A DNA stretch of 64,000 bases from Secundilactobacillus mixtipabuli (GCF_002217925.1 NZ_BCMF01000003.1:124001-188000), one strand, 5' to 3'. Counted from the first letter of the stretch, positions 52,089 through 62,152 are shown. Translations and numbers: made by a program. Notes: generated from the letters alone by a model not told the origin.

Positions 52089-53447
52089 TTATTGTGGTTC
52101 CCAACTGCCTTTGAACAGTTCGGTCTTCAAATCTTCAGCAGAAAGTTTCCGTTTTTGGTCGAAGCCTTTAAATGGGCGGATGGTTTCCAAAGCAGAATTT
52201 TGATATCGCTTAGCACGAGTCAGGGCATACTCCTCCAATGAGTCGTTTTTAACGTGGGTCATTAGTCGCGCGCTTGGTGTTGTGTATGGATTTTCGATGC
52301 GATCTTCCAAATCTTCTAGTTCTTCTTGGTATTCAGGACCAAGCTGAATCTGGTTGGCATACATTTCCAAGCGACGCATCAAAGCCTTGGCCTTAGCTTG
52401 AAACTGAGTGACTGAAGTTGGTTCCTCAACGGAGACAATTTCATTCATTTCGTCAGCTCGCTTAATGACCTTTTCGACTTCTTCCGGATGCAGGGCTGGT
52501 GTCATGATGAAGTAACTGGCCATTAGCCGTAGGAAACGCAGTGTCCCAGTTCTAACGCCCACTGAACTGCTAGGATCAAGATCTAGCATTCGCAGTTCAA
52601 GGTACTTCACGCCGGTTTTAGGTAAGTCTTTCAAATTAGAATTACCTTTCAGCCGAACGGCACCGTGAAACTCATAATCAGAGATCAATGTGCCATCTTT
52701 TGCCCCTTTTTCGATCCGGTCGACATAACGCTGAACATTAGTGTAGTCACCGCGGAATTTGGTGCCAAAGCCATATGAACTTTGACGGATGCTTCTGACG
52801 GGATGGTGGGGACCCGCGTTTTTATCAAAGTAACCAGTTTCAGCAATCGGACTGGCACCAAAGAGGTAAGTAATCAACCAGCGATAGCGGTTAAAGCCTT
52901 GGGCAATGACCGTATAGAGGTAGTTTTCTAATTCAACCCGGGTTTCAAAGCGATCCTTTTGGTGCTCATAAACCAATTCAAACACGTGCTCATCGATACT
53001 TAGGTTTATATGGGCGCCACAGGGTGTACCGGCTGAAAAGCCGTGCCGTTTAACCCATTCTTTCAAATAGGCTTCTTTATCTGGACCCATTTTAGCCAGT
53101 GGAATAGTTGATTTGTCCTCTGGTAATCGTGGCGGCATTGAAAGCGGCCAGAGCAGCTCACCTGGTGAAAGTGCCGTCCGTAAGGCGTTATTCAAGCTAA
53201 ATAAATAGTGCATCGCATCCAGTGCGTGACTGGCTGGCGGTGTGACAACTTCCGACATCGTTTCCAAAAAATCATTGGTGATCCAGGGATTAGTTCGTTC
53301 ATCTCCCGCTCCGGCTGGATAGGGTTCTTGGCTTAATTCTCCAGTTTCATCGACCCGTTGCATTTCAATTTCCAACCCCATGGTAAAATCTTGGGTTTTC
53401 GCAACCGCTTCATTATCAAAAATTAGTTGACCGATATCACTAAACAT
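52089..53447 (-). CDS. Glutamate-cysteine ligase-like protein (GshA type)
   Basis: This 452-residue protein starts at an ATG behind AGGGGG. Family motifs are DFTMGLEIEMQRVDE at the start, PWITNDFLETMSEVVTPP, CGAHINLSIDEHVF and KYLELRMLDLDPSS. They match the gamma-glutamylcysteine synthetase half of the bifunctional GshAB proteins of Gram-positive bacteria, but the C-terminal ATP-grasp glutathione synthetase half is absent. It would join glutamate and cysteine using ATP. Standing alone, it may make only gamma-glutamylcysteine or act on another amine. It is monocistronic and shares a terminator with clpL. Confidence 0.85.
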   Translation of the reverse strand: MFSDIGQLIFDNEAVAKTQDFTMGLEIEMQRVDETGELSQEPYPAGAGDERTNPWITNDFLETMSEVVTPPASHALDAMHYLFSLNNALRTALSPGELLWPLSMPPRLPEDKSTIPLAKMGPDKEAYLKEWVKRHGFSAGTPCGAHINLSIDEHVFELVYEHQKDRFETRVELENYLYTVIAQGFNRYRWLITYLFGASPIAETGYFDKNAGPHHPVRSIRQSSYGFGTKFRGDYTNVQRYVDRIEKGAKDGTLISDYEFHGAVRLKGNSNLKDLPKTGVKYLELRMLDLDPSSSVGVRTGTLRFLRLMASYFIMTPALHPEEVEKVIKRADEMNEIVSVEEPTSVTQFQAKAKALMRRLEMYANQIQLGPEYQEELEDLEDRIENPYTTPSARLMTHVKNDSLEEYALTRAKRYQNSALETIRPFKGFDQKRKLSAEDLKTELFKGSWEPQ

Positions 53448-53514
53448 GCAAATCCCCCTATATGTGTATCCAATAAGATTATTAATATTCTATGAGAAAA
53501 TATTAATCATTAGT

Positions 53515-54660
53515 CTACACTTTTCGGCGGGCATAGTATAGGGTCAAAATTAAATAACAGCCGGTTAGGCCTAGCAAGGTTTGAAACATGGCGGCGTAAC
53601 TGGTGAGATCAATGACCTTGCCCAGTAGGTAGGCGCCAATACCCATGCCGAAATCATAACAGTTTAAGAATAAGCCAGTGGCTGATTCACGTTGAGAATT
53701 GCCAGCGGTCTTCAATACCCAAGACTGGACGGTTGGGAAAATAGCGCCGTCCGCAGCACCAAAGAAGAAGCCCGCTAGAATGAGTTGCCACTGCTCGTGC
53801 AGCATGCATAGGAGTCCTAAACTGATGATCAGGCAAAGCACGCTGGGAAGCAGGACGAAAAAGGGGCCTCGTTGGTCGAACAGATTACCAACCACTGGAC
53901 GCAGGGCAACGCCAACAATTGCGGCGGTAAAGAAGAACCAGACCGTGCCGTGAACGTGGCGGAGTTCAGCAAATAAGGCAACGTAGGACAGCACCCCGCT
54001 CATCACCAGACCAAGGAAGAAGATCAGCAGTGATTGCGGCAAAAACGTCCGCCACCAACCGCTGATTTTTGGCTGTTTCTTAGTCGTCACGGTCTTAGTA
54101 TGCGGGGTGATAAAGACGAGCAGACTCAGTGCAATCAGCAAGATAATGATGCAGGCTGCAAAGAAGGCGTTAAATGACAGTTTTTGGGCAATGGGCAAGG
54201 CAATCAACGGCGCCAAAGAAGCCGTTAACATGCTGCTAACGCCAAAATAGCCCATGCCTTCGCCCAGCCGGCTCAAGGATAATTCGTCAGCAGCAGCCGT
54301 GGCAAAGTAGGTTGTGCCTAAGCCGTGGCCGATACCATTTAGCAGTCGAAAGGTGATCAGAACTAAAAACGGCGTAAACAGCGGGTAGCAGATTGACGCG
54401 GCCAAGTAGAGTAAGACGGCTGTGATCAATAGCGTTTTTTTATTGAAATACTGCAATAAGCGGCCCGAAAATAGCCGGACCACCATGGCGGCAAACATGA
54501 TGGTTCCCACAAATAAGCCAATCTGGGAAGCACTCAAGCCCAATGATTTGCCGTAAAGCGGTAAAACGGGCACCTGCATGTTGTAGACCATGAACAACAG
54601 GGCGTTACCACCAAAGAGCAGCATAAAGTTTTTTGTCCAAAAAGTGCGTGATGACGCCAT
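53515..54660 (-). CDS. MFS transporter
   Basis: This is a protein of about 381 residues starting at ATG 54660 behind AAAGGATG. Twelve hydrophobic segments are arranged as two six-span halves, with the MFS loop motif between spans 2 and 3 seen as VRLFSGRLLQYFNKK and its second-half counterpart LRPVVGNLFDQRG. It resembles drug or sugar efflux carriers of the YfcJ/AraJ-like group. No substrate can be assigned. It is divergent from the flavoprotein gene at 54.9 kb, with 234 bases between them. Confidence 0.82.
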   Translation of the reverse strand: MASSRTFWTKNFMLLFGGNALLFMVYNMQVPVLPLYGKSLGLSASQIGLFVGTIMFAAMVVRLFSGRLLQYFNKKTLLITAVLLYLAASICYPLFTPFLVLITFRLLNGIGHGLGTTYFATAAADELSLSRLGEGMGYFGVSSMLTASLAPLIALPIAQKLSFNAFFAACIIILLIALSLLVFITPHTKTVTTKKQPKISGWWRTFLPQSLLIFFLGLVMSGVLSYVALFAELRHVHGTVWFFFTAAIVGVALRPVVGNLFDQRGPFFVLLPSVLCLIISLGLLCMLHEQWQLILAGFFFGAADGAIFPTVQSWVLKTAGNSQRESATGLFLNCYDFGMGIGAYLLGKVIDLTSYAAMFQTLLGLTGCYLILTLYYARRKV

Positions 54661-54822
54661 TAATAACATCCTTTCCATATAAAAAGCCAGCCAAAATTAT
54701 TGCTAATCTTGTCTGGCTCATGCCGTCCGATTTTCATCTTATCTCGTCTATTCGACGCTCCGATTTAGTAATTCAAAGTTACCTAAAGTTGCCATTCTTG
54801 TCAAGTTGCAAACAGGGCGTAT

Positions 54823-54854
54823 CACTTGCGTATCAAGTGCTTAACCAGTATGCT
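54823..54854 (+). promoter_or_regulatory. Promoter with overlapping inverted repeat upstream of the flavoprotein gene
   Basis: TTGCGT (54826-54831), a 17-base spacer and TATGCT (54849-54854) form a promoter. The inverted repeat CACTTG-CGTAT-CAAGTG (54823-54839) covers the -35 and is a candidate operator for a redox or drug-responsive regulator. Confidence 0.5.
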
Positions 54855-54894
54855 AAATCCGAAGAAAGCGCTTATATAGAATGGAGGGTTTCCC

Positions 54895-56508
54895 ATGAAA
54901 GTCATCGTCATTGGTGGTATCGCCGGCGGACCGTCATTTGCCACTCGGTTTCGGCGGTTAAATGAACAAAACGAGATCATCATCCTCGAACGTGGTGAAC
55001 ATATTTCGATTGCCAGCTGTGCGCTGCCGTACTATCTGGGCGGGGTGATTACTGACCGTGATTCACTGATTGAACGGACGCCAGCGGTTTTGAAGCAGAA
55101 AAATAACATTGACGTTCGGGTGAACAATGAGGTCACTGCCATCGATCCAGGCCGTCACGTGGTCAGCGTGAAGGACTTAAATAGTGGTCAGCAGTACGAA
55201 GAAGACTACGATAAGCTGGTTCTAGCAACTGGGGCACGGCCAGTTCTGCCACCAATCGACGGTATCGAAAGCGCGACTAACGTGTTTACGTTGCGCAGCC
55301 TAGCGGATGGTGATCGGATCAAGGATTATCTTCAAACGGCATCGCCAAAGCAAGTCACGATTTTGGGCGCTGGTGCGGCTGGCGTGGAACTCTCAGAGAA
55401 CTTCCGCCGGTTAGGGCTTTCTGTAACACTGATCGATCAGGCGGACAAGGTGATGTTACCTTATGATCAAGAACTCACTGGTTTCTTGCAGGATGAATTG
55501 GTCAAAAATGGTGTTGAAGTGAAGCTGGGTGAGACGATCGACTCGGTTGAAGACAGCGGTCGTGAGCTTCATTTGTCGGATGGCAATGTTCTAAACACGG
55601 ATATGCTGCTGGTCGTCACAGGGGTTACACCCAACAGTGAAGTGGCTGAAAGGGCTGGCATTGAGCTTTCAACGGATGGTCACATCGTCGTAAATGGCCA
55701 ATTTGAAACTTCAGAATCCGATATTTACGCCATTGGCGATGTGATTGAAACCACCAGCCGGATCACGGGCTTACCAATTCCGAGTCTGCTGTCCAGTGCA
55801 GCTAACCGGCAAGGACACCTTTTAGCTGACATCCTAAACGGTGAACCATTGCATTATCCCGGTTTTACAGGTGTCAGCGTGGCAAAGGTCTTCAACCTCA
55901 CCGCCAGCATGGTTGGGTATTCCGAAGAAACGTTGCAGGCAGCTGGTGTTACGAACTACGCCAGCCTGTTTGTCACACCGTTTGACCACGCTTATTTCTA
56001 TCCGAATGCCAAACGGCTAAATATCAAACTGCTGTACGAACCGGACACTGGGAAAATTCTGGGTGGTCAATTTGTTGGTGAAAATGGCGTGGATAAACGG
56101 TCTGGTGAACTTTCAACCGCCATTGCCGGCGGCCTCACCATTGATGAGTTGCCAGGGGTTGAATTACCGTACTCACCGCCGTTTTCAGCACCCCGTGATC
56201 CGTTAAACATGGCGGGCTACGTGGGCATTAACCAGCGCCAGCAGGCCAATCAAACGGTGAAATATAGTGACTTAACAGAACCGGAACGGTGGGATGGCAC
56301 CTTCCTAGATATTCACGAAGAAGGTAAACCAGCCAGCGGCAAAATTGATTCCGATCTGGCAATCCCACTGACGGAACTGCGCGACCGTTTGAAGGAAATT
56401 CCAATCGATCACACAGTTTACATTCTCTATCGAAAAGGTCTCGGGCCGTATAATGCCAGCCGAATTTTAGCGGGTAACGGGTATGATGTGAAGATTGTGA
56501 CTGAATAG
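54895..56508 (+). CDS. CoA-disulfide reductase/NADH oxidase-like flavoprotein with degenerate rhodanese domain
   Basis: This 537-residue protein starts at an ATG behind ATGGAGGG. The N-terminal FAD site VIGGIAGGPSFATRFRR is followed by the single redox cysteine in ASCALPYYLGG (Cys 42), as in CoA-disulfide reductases. The NAD site is ILGAGAAGVELSENFRRLG, and the second FAD motif is IYAIGDVIE. The C-terminal ~85 residues have the rhodanese fold pattern (WDGTFLDIHEEGKPASG, then YILYRKGLGPYNASRILAG), but the active-site loop lacks Cys. The enzyme probably reduces disulfides or per/polysulfides, or oxidises NADH, and the last domain may bind but not transfer sulfur. Confidence 0.85.
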   Translation: MKVIVIGGIAGGPSFATRFRRLNEQNEIIILERGEHISIASCALPYYLGGVITDRDSLIERTPAVLKQKNNIDVRVNNEVTAIDPGRHVVSVKDLNSGQQYEEDYDKLVLATGARPVLPPIDGIESATNVFTLRSLADGDRIKDYLQTASPKQVTILGAGAAGVELSENFRRLGLSVTLIDQADKVMLPYDQELTGFLQDELVKNGVEVKLGETIDSVEDSGRELHLSDGNVLNTDMLLVVTGVTPNSEVAERAGIELSTDGHIVVNGQFETSESDIYAIGDVIETTSRITGLPIPSLLSSAANRQGHLLADILNGEPLHYPGFTGVSVAKVFNLTASMVGYSEETLQAAGVTNYASLFVTPFDHAYFYPNAKRLNIKLLYEPDTGKILGGQFVGENGVDKRSGELSTAIAGGLTIDELPGVELPYSPPFSAPRDPLNMAGYVGINQRQQANQTVKYSDLTEPERWDGTFLDIHEEGKPASGKIDSDLAIPLTELRDRLKEIPIDHTVYILYRKGLGPYNASRILAGNGYDVKIVTE

Positions 56509-56593
56509 ATTGATAATGAAAGTACGGCGTGACTTGATACTTTGGGTCTTCTCTCTAGTTTTTTATTGAAATACACCCTAAAGAGCAACCCAA

Positions 56594-56631
56594 TAAAAAA
56601 AGTGCTTCAGCATTTGCTGAGCACTTTTTTT
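56594..56631. terminator. Bidirectional terminator
   Basis: AAAAAAGTGCT-T-CAGCA pairs with TGCTG-AGCACTTTTTT, one base bulged, lying between convergent genes. Confidence 0.85.
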
Positions 56632-56652
56632 GCTTTAAGGATTAATCAAATC

Positions 56653-57501
56653 TTATTTAGCAGGAACTAAGATTAGGGTTGTCATACCACCATATGCACC
56701 TTCATCAGCCCAGCTCTCAGGTTCGATGCTACCACCGATATACCAGCCACTGTACTTAGCTCTAGTGCTTGCATCATAACCAGCCTTTGTCAAAGCTGCG
56801 TCAATGTTAGCTTTCGTAAATGGTTCTGGTTCATTAACCTTAGCATGAACAATTACTGGCTCAGTGCCACTAGGTAAGTGCAAATTATTATCAATAGTCT
56901 TAGTCATGTCAGGACCAAAGTAACCTACCCGATCTACACCATCGTCTAAGTTGTTGTAACTCTTAGCTGTTGAGTATAGGAAATTACTGAATGTGGTGTT
57001 GGGGAACATTTGCATTAACGTTGCATCACCAGCAAAAAGACCATTTGCATTAGTCTTACTCCAGTTGATGTTCTCAACTGGTGCTAGATCGGTGCTAGTT
57101 GCACCTGTGTTGGTGGTTGTACCTGTATTTGTTGTGGTATTAGTTGGTGTAGTAACAGCGCTTGAAGCGATTGACTTCAAGTAGCCATGCCATACCCAGC
57201 CTGTGCGGTTACCGGCACGGAACTTGTAGTAGATTGAAGCTTTACCGTTCTTAACCACGTGAGCAGCGTAGTGTTCTTCAACCTTCGAACCGTAATAACG
57301 CATCGTGCCTACCTTACGTGATAAACGACCATTGTTGTATACGTAGGCGTTTTTGTTAGTTACTGAGACCGTCTTGTTGGGGATGTTCTCATAATAACGT
57401 AAATAAGTGCTGGCATGTGCCGTTGTCTGCGTGGTTGATAAACCGAATAACAAGCCACCGCCGATAACTAATGACAAGCCTAATTGTTTCTTTAAATTCA
57501 T
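56653..57501 (-). CDS. Secreted protein with SH3-like N-terminal region
   Basis: This 282-residue protein starts at an ATG behind GGGAGG. The signal peptide QLGLSLVIGGGLLFGLSTT ends at AHA-ST. Residues ~30-115 (NKNAYVYNNGRLSRKVGTM, KASIYYKFRAGNRTGWVWH, GYLKSI) resemble the surface GW/SH3-like repeats of lactobacillar cell-wall proteins. A Thr/Asn/Gly linker follows (~118-138), then a C-terminal ~140-residue domain of unknown type (SKTNANGLFAGDATLMQMFP). No LPxTG anchor is present, so attachment would be non-covalent. Such proteins in lactobacilli are surface or extracellular proteins of unknown function. Confidence 0.78.
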   Translation of the reverse strand: MNLKKQLGLSLVIGGGLLFGLSTTQTTAHASTYLRYYENIPNKTVSVTNKNAYVYNNGRLSRKVGTMRYYGSKVEEHYAAHVVKNGKASIYYKFRAGNRTGWVWHGYLKSIASSAVTTPTNTTTNTGTTTNTGATSTDLAPVENINWSKTNANGLFAGDATLMQMFPNTTFSNFLYSTAKSYNNLDDGVDRVGYFGPDMTKTIDNNLHLPSGTEPVIVHAKVNEPEPFTKANIDAALTKAGYDASTRAKYSGWYIGGSIEPESWADEGAYGGMTTLILVPAK

Positions 57502-57635
57502 TTCAATATCCTCCCTTTAGAAACCACTATATTATAGTCTAAATTTTCGGGGGGGCAACATACCCGCTTTAAATGCTAAAAATTCATCCGCAACGTTGTG
57601 CCAAACTCTTGATTTTAGCGACTGAAATATTAGTC

Positions 57636-58736
57636 TTACAGATTATCCAGAAATTGCCGAACACCCTGCAGCCACTGAGCAATCCAGTCCGAGTGCAGAT
57701 TTAAAACGACCAAGAACAGTGAGAAGAGAAACAGTAAAATCACCATGATCAAGTGTAATTTCCGTTGCCGCATGACAATGGCGATATATTCGCGCATCAC
57801 GGCATTGGGCAGGAAGAAGCCAGCAGTTTTTGAACCAATACCATTAGCTTTTAAACCAGCTTCTTGCGCAAACATAGCTGCTCGAAACGTATGATAGTTG
57901 TTGGTGACAAAGATCGTTTTCGGTTTCTTGATGGGTGATTCGTCGATGATTTTTTTGGAAAACCGCATGTTTTCAGCCGTTGTTTTTGAAGCTGTTTCGG
58001 CTAGGGCATCGTTGGCGCCCACACCGTGAGCCACCGCGTATTGCCGCATCGCTTCACCCTCTGGCATGGTTTCGTCGCCACCTTGGCCACCGGAGAAAAT
58101 CATCTTCGGCGCGTGGCCCGTTTTCTTTAGCTGACGTTGGTAGAACTGGATTCCCTTGTTGATCCGTTGTGCTAACAGCGGTGTGACTTGGTCGCCGTTC
58201 ATCAAACCGGCACCTAACACAATGATGAAATCCTTGTTGTGACGGGGCCAGTAGATTTGGTAGAGCACCAGCACGGTGAGGTAGTTATAAAACCAGAAAA
58301 CGGCATACAGGATACATAAAACGGGGAAAGTGGTGAATAATTCAGCCCAGAAAGCGGGCAGGTGGGTTCGAATGAGGCCCATGATGAACGGCAATAAAAA
58401 AATGACAATGCCTAAATAAAGGGTTAATAAGTTTGCCTGTGAATGGCTCTCCCGTCGCCAGACGATGGCAGCATTCCAAAACAGTAAAACGGATTGAAAG
58501 GCAAATGCTAAGCCAATACAAAACAGGACGAAAAGGAACAAGATCCCGACTGGATAAACAATGGCGGGATTTTCCGTTCTCAGGATGGCAATAGCCAGTG
58601 ACAGCCAAAAACTGTAAAAAAATAGGTTGAACCAAATGCCGTTGCGTAGCCAGGTTCGGTTGTATGTATAACTGATGGCAAAGATGACAAAGAATGCCAT
58701 GGTGATCAGCCAGGTGAATAAATAATCTCCTTGCAA
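57636..58736 (-). CDS. YdcF/SanA-like (DUF218) membrane protein
   Basis: This 366-residue protein starts at a TTG behind AAGGAGGAG. The first ~150 residues hold about five membrane spans. The DUF218 domain follows: FIIVLGAGLMNGDQVTPLLA, KMIFSGGQGGDETMPEGEAM, ASKTTAENMRFSKKII and TIFVTNNYHTFRAAMFAQ. One or two more spans close the protein. This is the normal build of YdcF-like proteins linked to cell-envelope or vancomycin-tolerance functions; the biochemical activity is not established. It is monocistronic and divergent from the MFS gene. Confidence 0.85.
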   Translation of the reverse strand: MQGDYLFTWLITMAFFVIFAISYTYNRTWLRNGIWFNLFFYSFWLSLAIAILRTENPAIVYPVGILFLFVLFCIGLAFAFQSVLLFWNAAIVWRRESHSQANLLTLYLGIVIFLLPFIMGLIRTHLPAFWAELFTTFPVLCILYAVFWFYNYLTVLVLYQIYWPRHNKDFIIVLGAGLMNGDQVTPLLAQRINKGIQFYQRQLKKTGHAPKMIFSGGQGGDETMPEGEAMRQYAVAHGVGANDALAETASKTTAENMRFSKKIIDESPIKKPKTIFVTNNYHTFRAAMFAQEAGLKANGIGSKTAGFFLPNAVMREYIAIVMRQRKLHLIMVILLFLFSLFLVVLNLHSDWIAQWLQGVRQFLDNL

Positions 58737-58916
58737 AGCTAACTCCTCCTTAAACGTTGAATTAATTATACTCTAAAACCCCAAAATACGATGTGATGTA
58801 ACATCAATTTGGCTTTTACTTCAGAGATGTCTATACTAGAAAGGCTGCTATATGAAGATAACGACATTATCCTTGTTAAAGCATTATTCAATAGGTATAA
58901 AGAGAGGATCCTTATT

Positions 58917-60320
58917 TTGCAAAATCAAACCATTCCGAAAAAGACCATTCTAGCAATCATTGGTGCTGGCATGATGGCGTTCTGCGGTGTTTTAACAGAG
59001 ACATCCATGAATGTGACCTTCCCAACGCTGATGAAGCAGTTTAGTCTATCCATGAGTGTCGTTCAATGGCTGTCCACCGGTTATTTATTGCTGGTATCGC
59101 TAACTATGGCGACTTCGGCGTATATTCAACGACGCTATAAGATTCGCAGTATTTTTATTTTTTCCGGGGTGTCATTTATTATTGGCAGTTTTGTTTGTGC
59201 CATGGCACCGAGCTTTGTTGTCTTATTAGTTGGCCGGTTGATTCAAGCCATCGCTACAGGTTACGCGATCCCGTTATTATTTGCCATTATTTTGCAGCAA
59301 ATTCCCGTTGCCCGGCTCGGTGTTTTTATGGGATTAGGCGGCATGGTAGTTGGTGTTGCACCGTCACTTGGACCGACCTATGGTGGGATGAATACCTTCT
59401 TATTTTCATGGCGCGAAATTTTCTGGTTCATTTTACCCGTTGTTGCGATTGCACTTTTACTGGGTGCTTTCACGATTCCGCAAAAAATTAAGACCCGCCG
59501 TGACACGTTTGATTTTCTGGGCCTGATTTTGTTAGGGATTTCCTTCTTCTTGATTGCGGAAGGCTTTACTGAAGCCGGTAACTTTGGCTGGCTCAGCATT
59601 CAGTTCTGGGGCTTCTTGGTTGCCGGATTGGTCGTTATCGGCCTATTTATCTACCATTCGCTTCACTCGGACCGTGATTTATTAGACCTCACGATTTTTA
59701 AATCACCGACCTTTGTGCTGAGCATTATCCCTTATTTTTTGATTCAATTGATGAATATTGGGATTTCGTATCTCCTACCTAATTACAGTCAGCTGGTCTT
59801 TGGGGCTAATTCACTGGTTGCCGGTTCTGCCATCCTATTGGGCAGTCTGATCGGCGCAATCGTTCAGCCAATCAGTGGTCGACTTCTGGATTCGCACGGT
59901 GCTGGTTACCCAATTCGGATTGGTAGTGTGCTGATCGTTGTGGCAATGGTGTTATTTGCGCTATTTGGTCTGCACTTGACTATTCCACTGATCATTGGCT
60001 TCTATTCAATCTTCGGTCTAGGTTTCGGCTTTAGCTTCGGCAACGTGATGACCAATGGGATTCAGCAGGTGCCTGGTAAATTACAGCAGGATGCCAACGC
60101 CGCCTTCAATACCAGTCAGCAATATGCCGGTTCAATTGGAACGGCGATCATGGCGGCCATTCTGACCAGCAGCCAACAGAGTGATTCGCACTTGTCACAG
60201 GCGGTGTTATCAGCTCGTGGCGGCGATCATGATTTTATTTTGCTCGCTATCTTGGCTGTAACGGCAGTGATGTTGATTTTGATTAATTTCCAAAAACAGG
60301 CGAAAACTAGCCAGGCATAA
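58917..60320 (+). CDS. DHA2-family (EmrB/QacA-type) multidrug transporter
   Basis: This is a protein of about 467 residues. TTG 58917 follows AGAGAGGATC and gives the family's usual length, while the longer frame from 58809 lacks a site. Fourteen hydrophobic segments are visible. Family motifs are MNVTFPTLMKQFSLSMSVVQ with WLSTGYLLLVSLTMATSAYI (motif D1), RRYKIRS (motif A) and GVAPSLGPTYGG (motif C, antiporter). It would extrude drugs using the proton gradient. It is followed by a small hairpin (AACTGG/CCAGTT, 60387-60408) and by hairpin H4. Confidence 0.88.
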   Translation: MQNQTIPKKTILAIIGAGMMAFCGVLTETSMNVTFPTLMKQFSLSMSVVQWLSTGYLLLVSLTMATSAYIQRRYKIRSIFIFSGVSFIIGSFVCAMAPSFVVLLVGRLIQAIATGYAIPLLFAIILQQIPVARLGVFMGLGGMVVGVAPSLGPTYGGMNTFLFSWREIFWFILPVVAIALLLGAFTIPQKIKTRRDTFDFLGLILLGISFFLIAEGFTEAGNFGWLSIQFWGFLVAGLVVIGLFIYHSLHSDRDLLDLTIFKSPTFVLSIIPYFLIQLMNIGISYLLPNYSQLVFGANSLVAGSAILLGSLIGAIVQPISGRLLDSHGAGYPIRIGSVLIVVAMVLFALFGLHLTIPLIIGFYSIFGLGFGFSFGNVMTNGIQQVPGKLQQDANAAFNTSQQYAGSIGTAIMAAILTSSQQSDSHLSQAVLSARGGDHDFILLAILAVTAVMLILINFQKQAKTSQA

Positions 60321-60440
60321 TGTAATAGAACGCACAAAGAAGTTGTGATGTCAGTCTATATTGACAAGAATTTAAGCTAGTTTCTTAACTGGAATATGAA
60401 AGCCAGTTTATTTTATTCACTACTTCCACATTGTCTAAAC

Positions 60441-60553
60441 GTGCTTCACAACTCAGATTCCGGCCATTCAAGACAAATAAACCCCATCCCGACAAAAGCA
60501 TCGAGATGAGGTTTATTTGTCTTGAATTCTGGAATCTACCGAGTTGTGGCACA
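60441..60553. repeat. Variable-arm hairpin, copy H4
   Basis: This copy is in inverted orientation relative to H1. On the minus strand it reads ACAACTCGGTAGATTCCAGA, then arm ATTCAAGACAAATAAACC with its complement, then GGCCGGAATCTGAGTTGT. Outer and inner stems are both self-complementary, and the inner stem is unlike those of H1, H2 and H5. It fills the 340-base gap between the drug transporter and lemA. Confidence 0.8.
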
Positions 60554-60661
60554 CTCTCTAGGTTAAGAAATCCTTTCAATGCATTTCGGGATTAGGCGAT
60601 TAGGCCTCGAACTGGTAAAATAGAGACAACTTTAAGGTGTCAGTGAAATGGAGGAATGAAC

Positions 60662-61225
60662 ATGATTGCAGGGATCATTATTGCAGTGGTTGTCGTTATT
60701 TTAATCATTGCTTACGTCAGCGCGTATAACGGTTTGATCAAGGGCCGGACTTACGTACAGGAATCTTGGAGCCAAATCGATGTTCAGTTGAAGCGTCGGA
60801 ACGATTTAATTCCTAATTTGATTGAAACGGTAAAGGGGTACAGTCATTATGAACAAAGTACCTTGGAAAAAGTCGTCGGTTTACGAAATCAATTGGTGAA
60901 CAGTTCGGGTGAGGACCACCAGAAGACGATGGCCGTTTCTGATCAACTGAGTAATTCATTGAAGAGTATTTTCGCGGTGGCAGAAGCTTATCCAGATCTG
61001 AAGGCTGACCAAGAATACACTAAGTTAATGGAAGAACTCACGAATACTGAAAACAAAATTGCTTATTCACGGCAACTGTACAACTCAAGCGTTGCCAGCT
61101 TTAACCTGAAGATTCAATCATTTCCAAGCAACATTGTGGCATCAATTCACCACTTCAAGATCAGCGAATACTTGCAGGTTCCTGAAGAAGAAAAGGCAGC
61201 GCCAAAAGTGTCTTTCGATAAATAA
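60662..61225 (+). CDS. lemA: LemA family protein
   Basis: This is a protein of about 187 residues; ATG 60662 is seven bases after GGAGG. One N-terminal membrane span ([20 protein letters not shown]) is followed by the LemA helical bundle with [20 protein letters not shown] (the family hallmark [14 protein letters not shown]) and the tail [17 protein letters not shown]. Function is unknown, but LemA genes are widely paired with htpX, which follows after 16 bases. The pair likely acts in membrane protein quality control. Confidence 0.93.
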   Translation: MIAGIIIAVVVVILIIAYVSAYNGLIKGRTYVQESWSQIDVQLKRRNDLIPNLIETVKGYSHYEQSTLEKVVGLRNQLVNSSGEDHQKTMAVSDQLSNSLKSIFAVAEAYPDLKADQEYTKLMEELTNTENKIAYSRQLYNSSVASFNLKIQSFPSNIVASIHHFKISEYLQVPEEEKAAPKVSFDK

Positions 61226-61241
61226 GCGGGGATGACAAGAG

Positions 61242-62144
61242 ATGTTATTCGAACAAATTGCGCGGAATAAGCGGCGCACGATTTACGTCCTGACGGGGTT
61301 CGTTATTTTAGTACTAGCTATCGGGGCGGCGATTGGGTATGTCTTTTTTGATAGTTACATTGCCGGATTAGTACTAGCGTTGGTTTTTGCGGGCGTGTAC
61401 GCGGCAATCATGATTGGCAATTCAACCAATATCGTGATGGCGATGAATCACGGCCACGAGATTACTAAGGCGGAACAAGCACCGGAACTTTGGCATATCG
61501 TCGAAGACATGGCATTGGTGGCGCGGGTTCCCATGCCAAGGGTGTTTATTATTGACGATCCAAGCCCCAATGCGTTTGCAACCGGCAATAACCCCCAACA
61601 CGCAGCGGTAGCAGCTACTTCTGGTATCCTTGAACGGTTAAACCGTGAGGAACTGGAAGGCGTCATGGGCCACGAAATGACCCACGTGCGAAACTATGAT
61701 ATTCGCCTGCAGACGATTGCCTTGGCGTTAGCCGCCGCCATTACCGGTATGGTGAACTTAGCCGGTAACTTTTTCTGGTGGGGCGGTGGCAGTCGCCGAC
61801 GCAGCAGCGATAGCGAGGGTGGTAACATCCTCCAAATTGTGATGCTGATCGTGTCGATCCTGCTGGTCATCTTAGGTCCCATTGCGGCAACGATGGCCCA
61901 AATGGCGTTATCAAGAAACCGGGAGTATTTGGCGGATGCCGGCAGTGTAGAACTGACGAGAAATCCCCAAGGCCTGATTTCGGCATTGCAAAAGATCTCA
62001 ACTTCAGAACCAATGAAGGAAGCGGATCCAAGCAGTGCCGCACTGTATATCTCAGACCCAATGAAAAAGAAAAAGTCATTAACCCACCTCTTTGATACGC
62101 ATCCCCCGATGGAGGAGAGGATCGAGAGGCTGAGGAAGATGTAG
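61242..62144 (+). CDS. htpX: Membrane zinc metalloprotease HtpX
   Basis: This 300-residue protein starts at an ATG. Two N-terminal spans ([20 protein letters not shown] and a second) precede the zinc site [12 protein letters not shown] (HExxH at ~143-147) with a downstream Glu in [12 protein letters not shown]. Two further spans lie between. The Gly/Trp/Ser/Arg-rich loop [14 protein letters not shown] is characteristic of lactobacillar HtpX. It degrades damaged membrane proteins and forms an operon with lemA. Confidence 0.94.
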   Translation: MLFEQIARNKRRTIYVLTGFVILVLAIGAAIGYVFFDSYIAGLVLALVFAGVYAAIMIGNSTNIVMAMNHGHEITKAEQAPELWHIVEDMALVARVPMPRVFIIDDPSPNAFATGNNPQHAAVAATSGILERLNREELEGVMGHEMTHVRNYDIRLQTIALALAAAITGMVNLAGNFFWWGGGSRRRSSDSEGGNILQIVMLIVSILLVILGPIAATMAQMALSRNREYLADAGSVELTRNPQGLISALQKISTSEPMKEADPSSAALYISDPMKKKKSLTHLFDTHPPMEERIERLRKM

Positions 62145-62152
62145 AGCACAGA

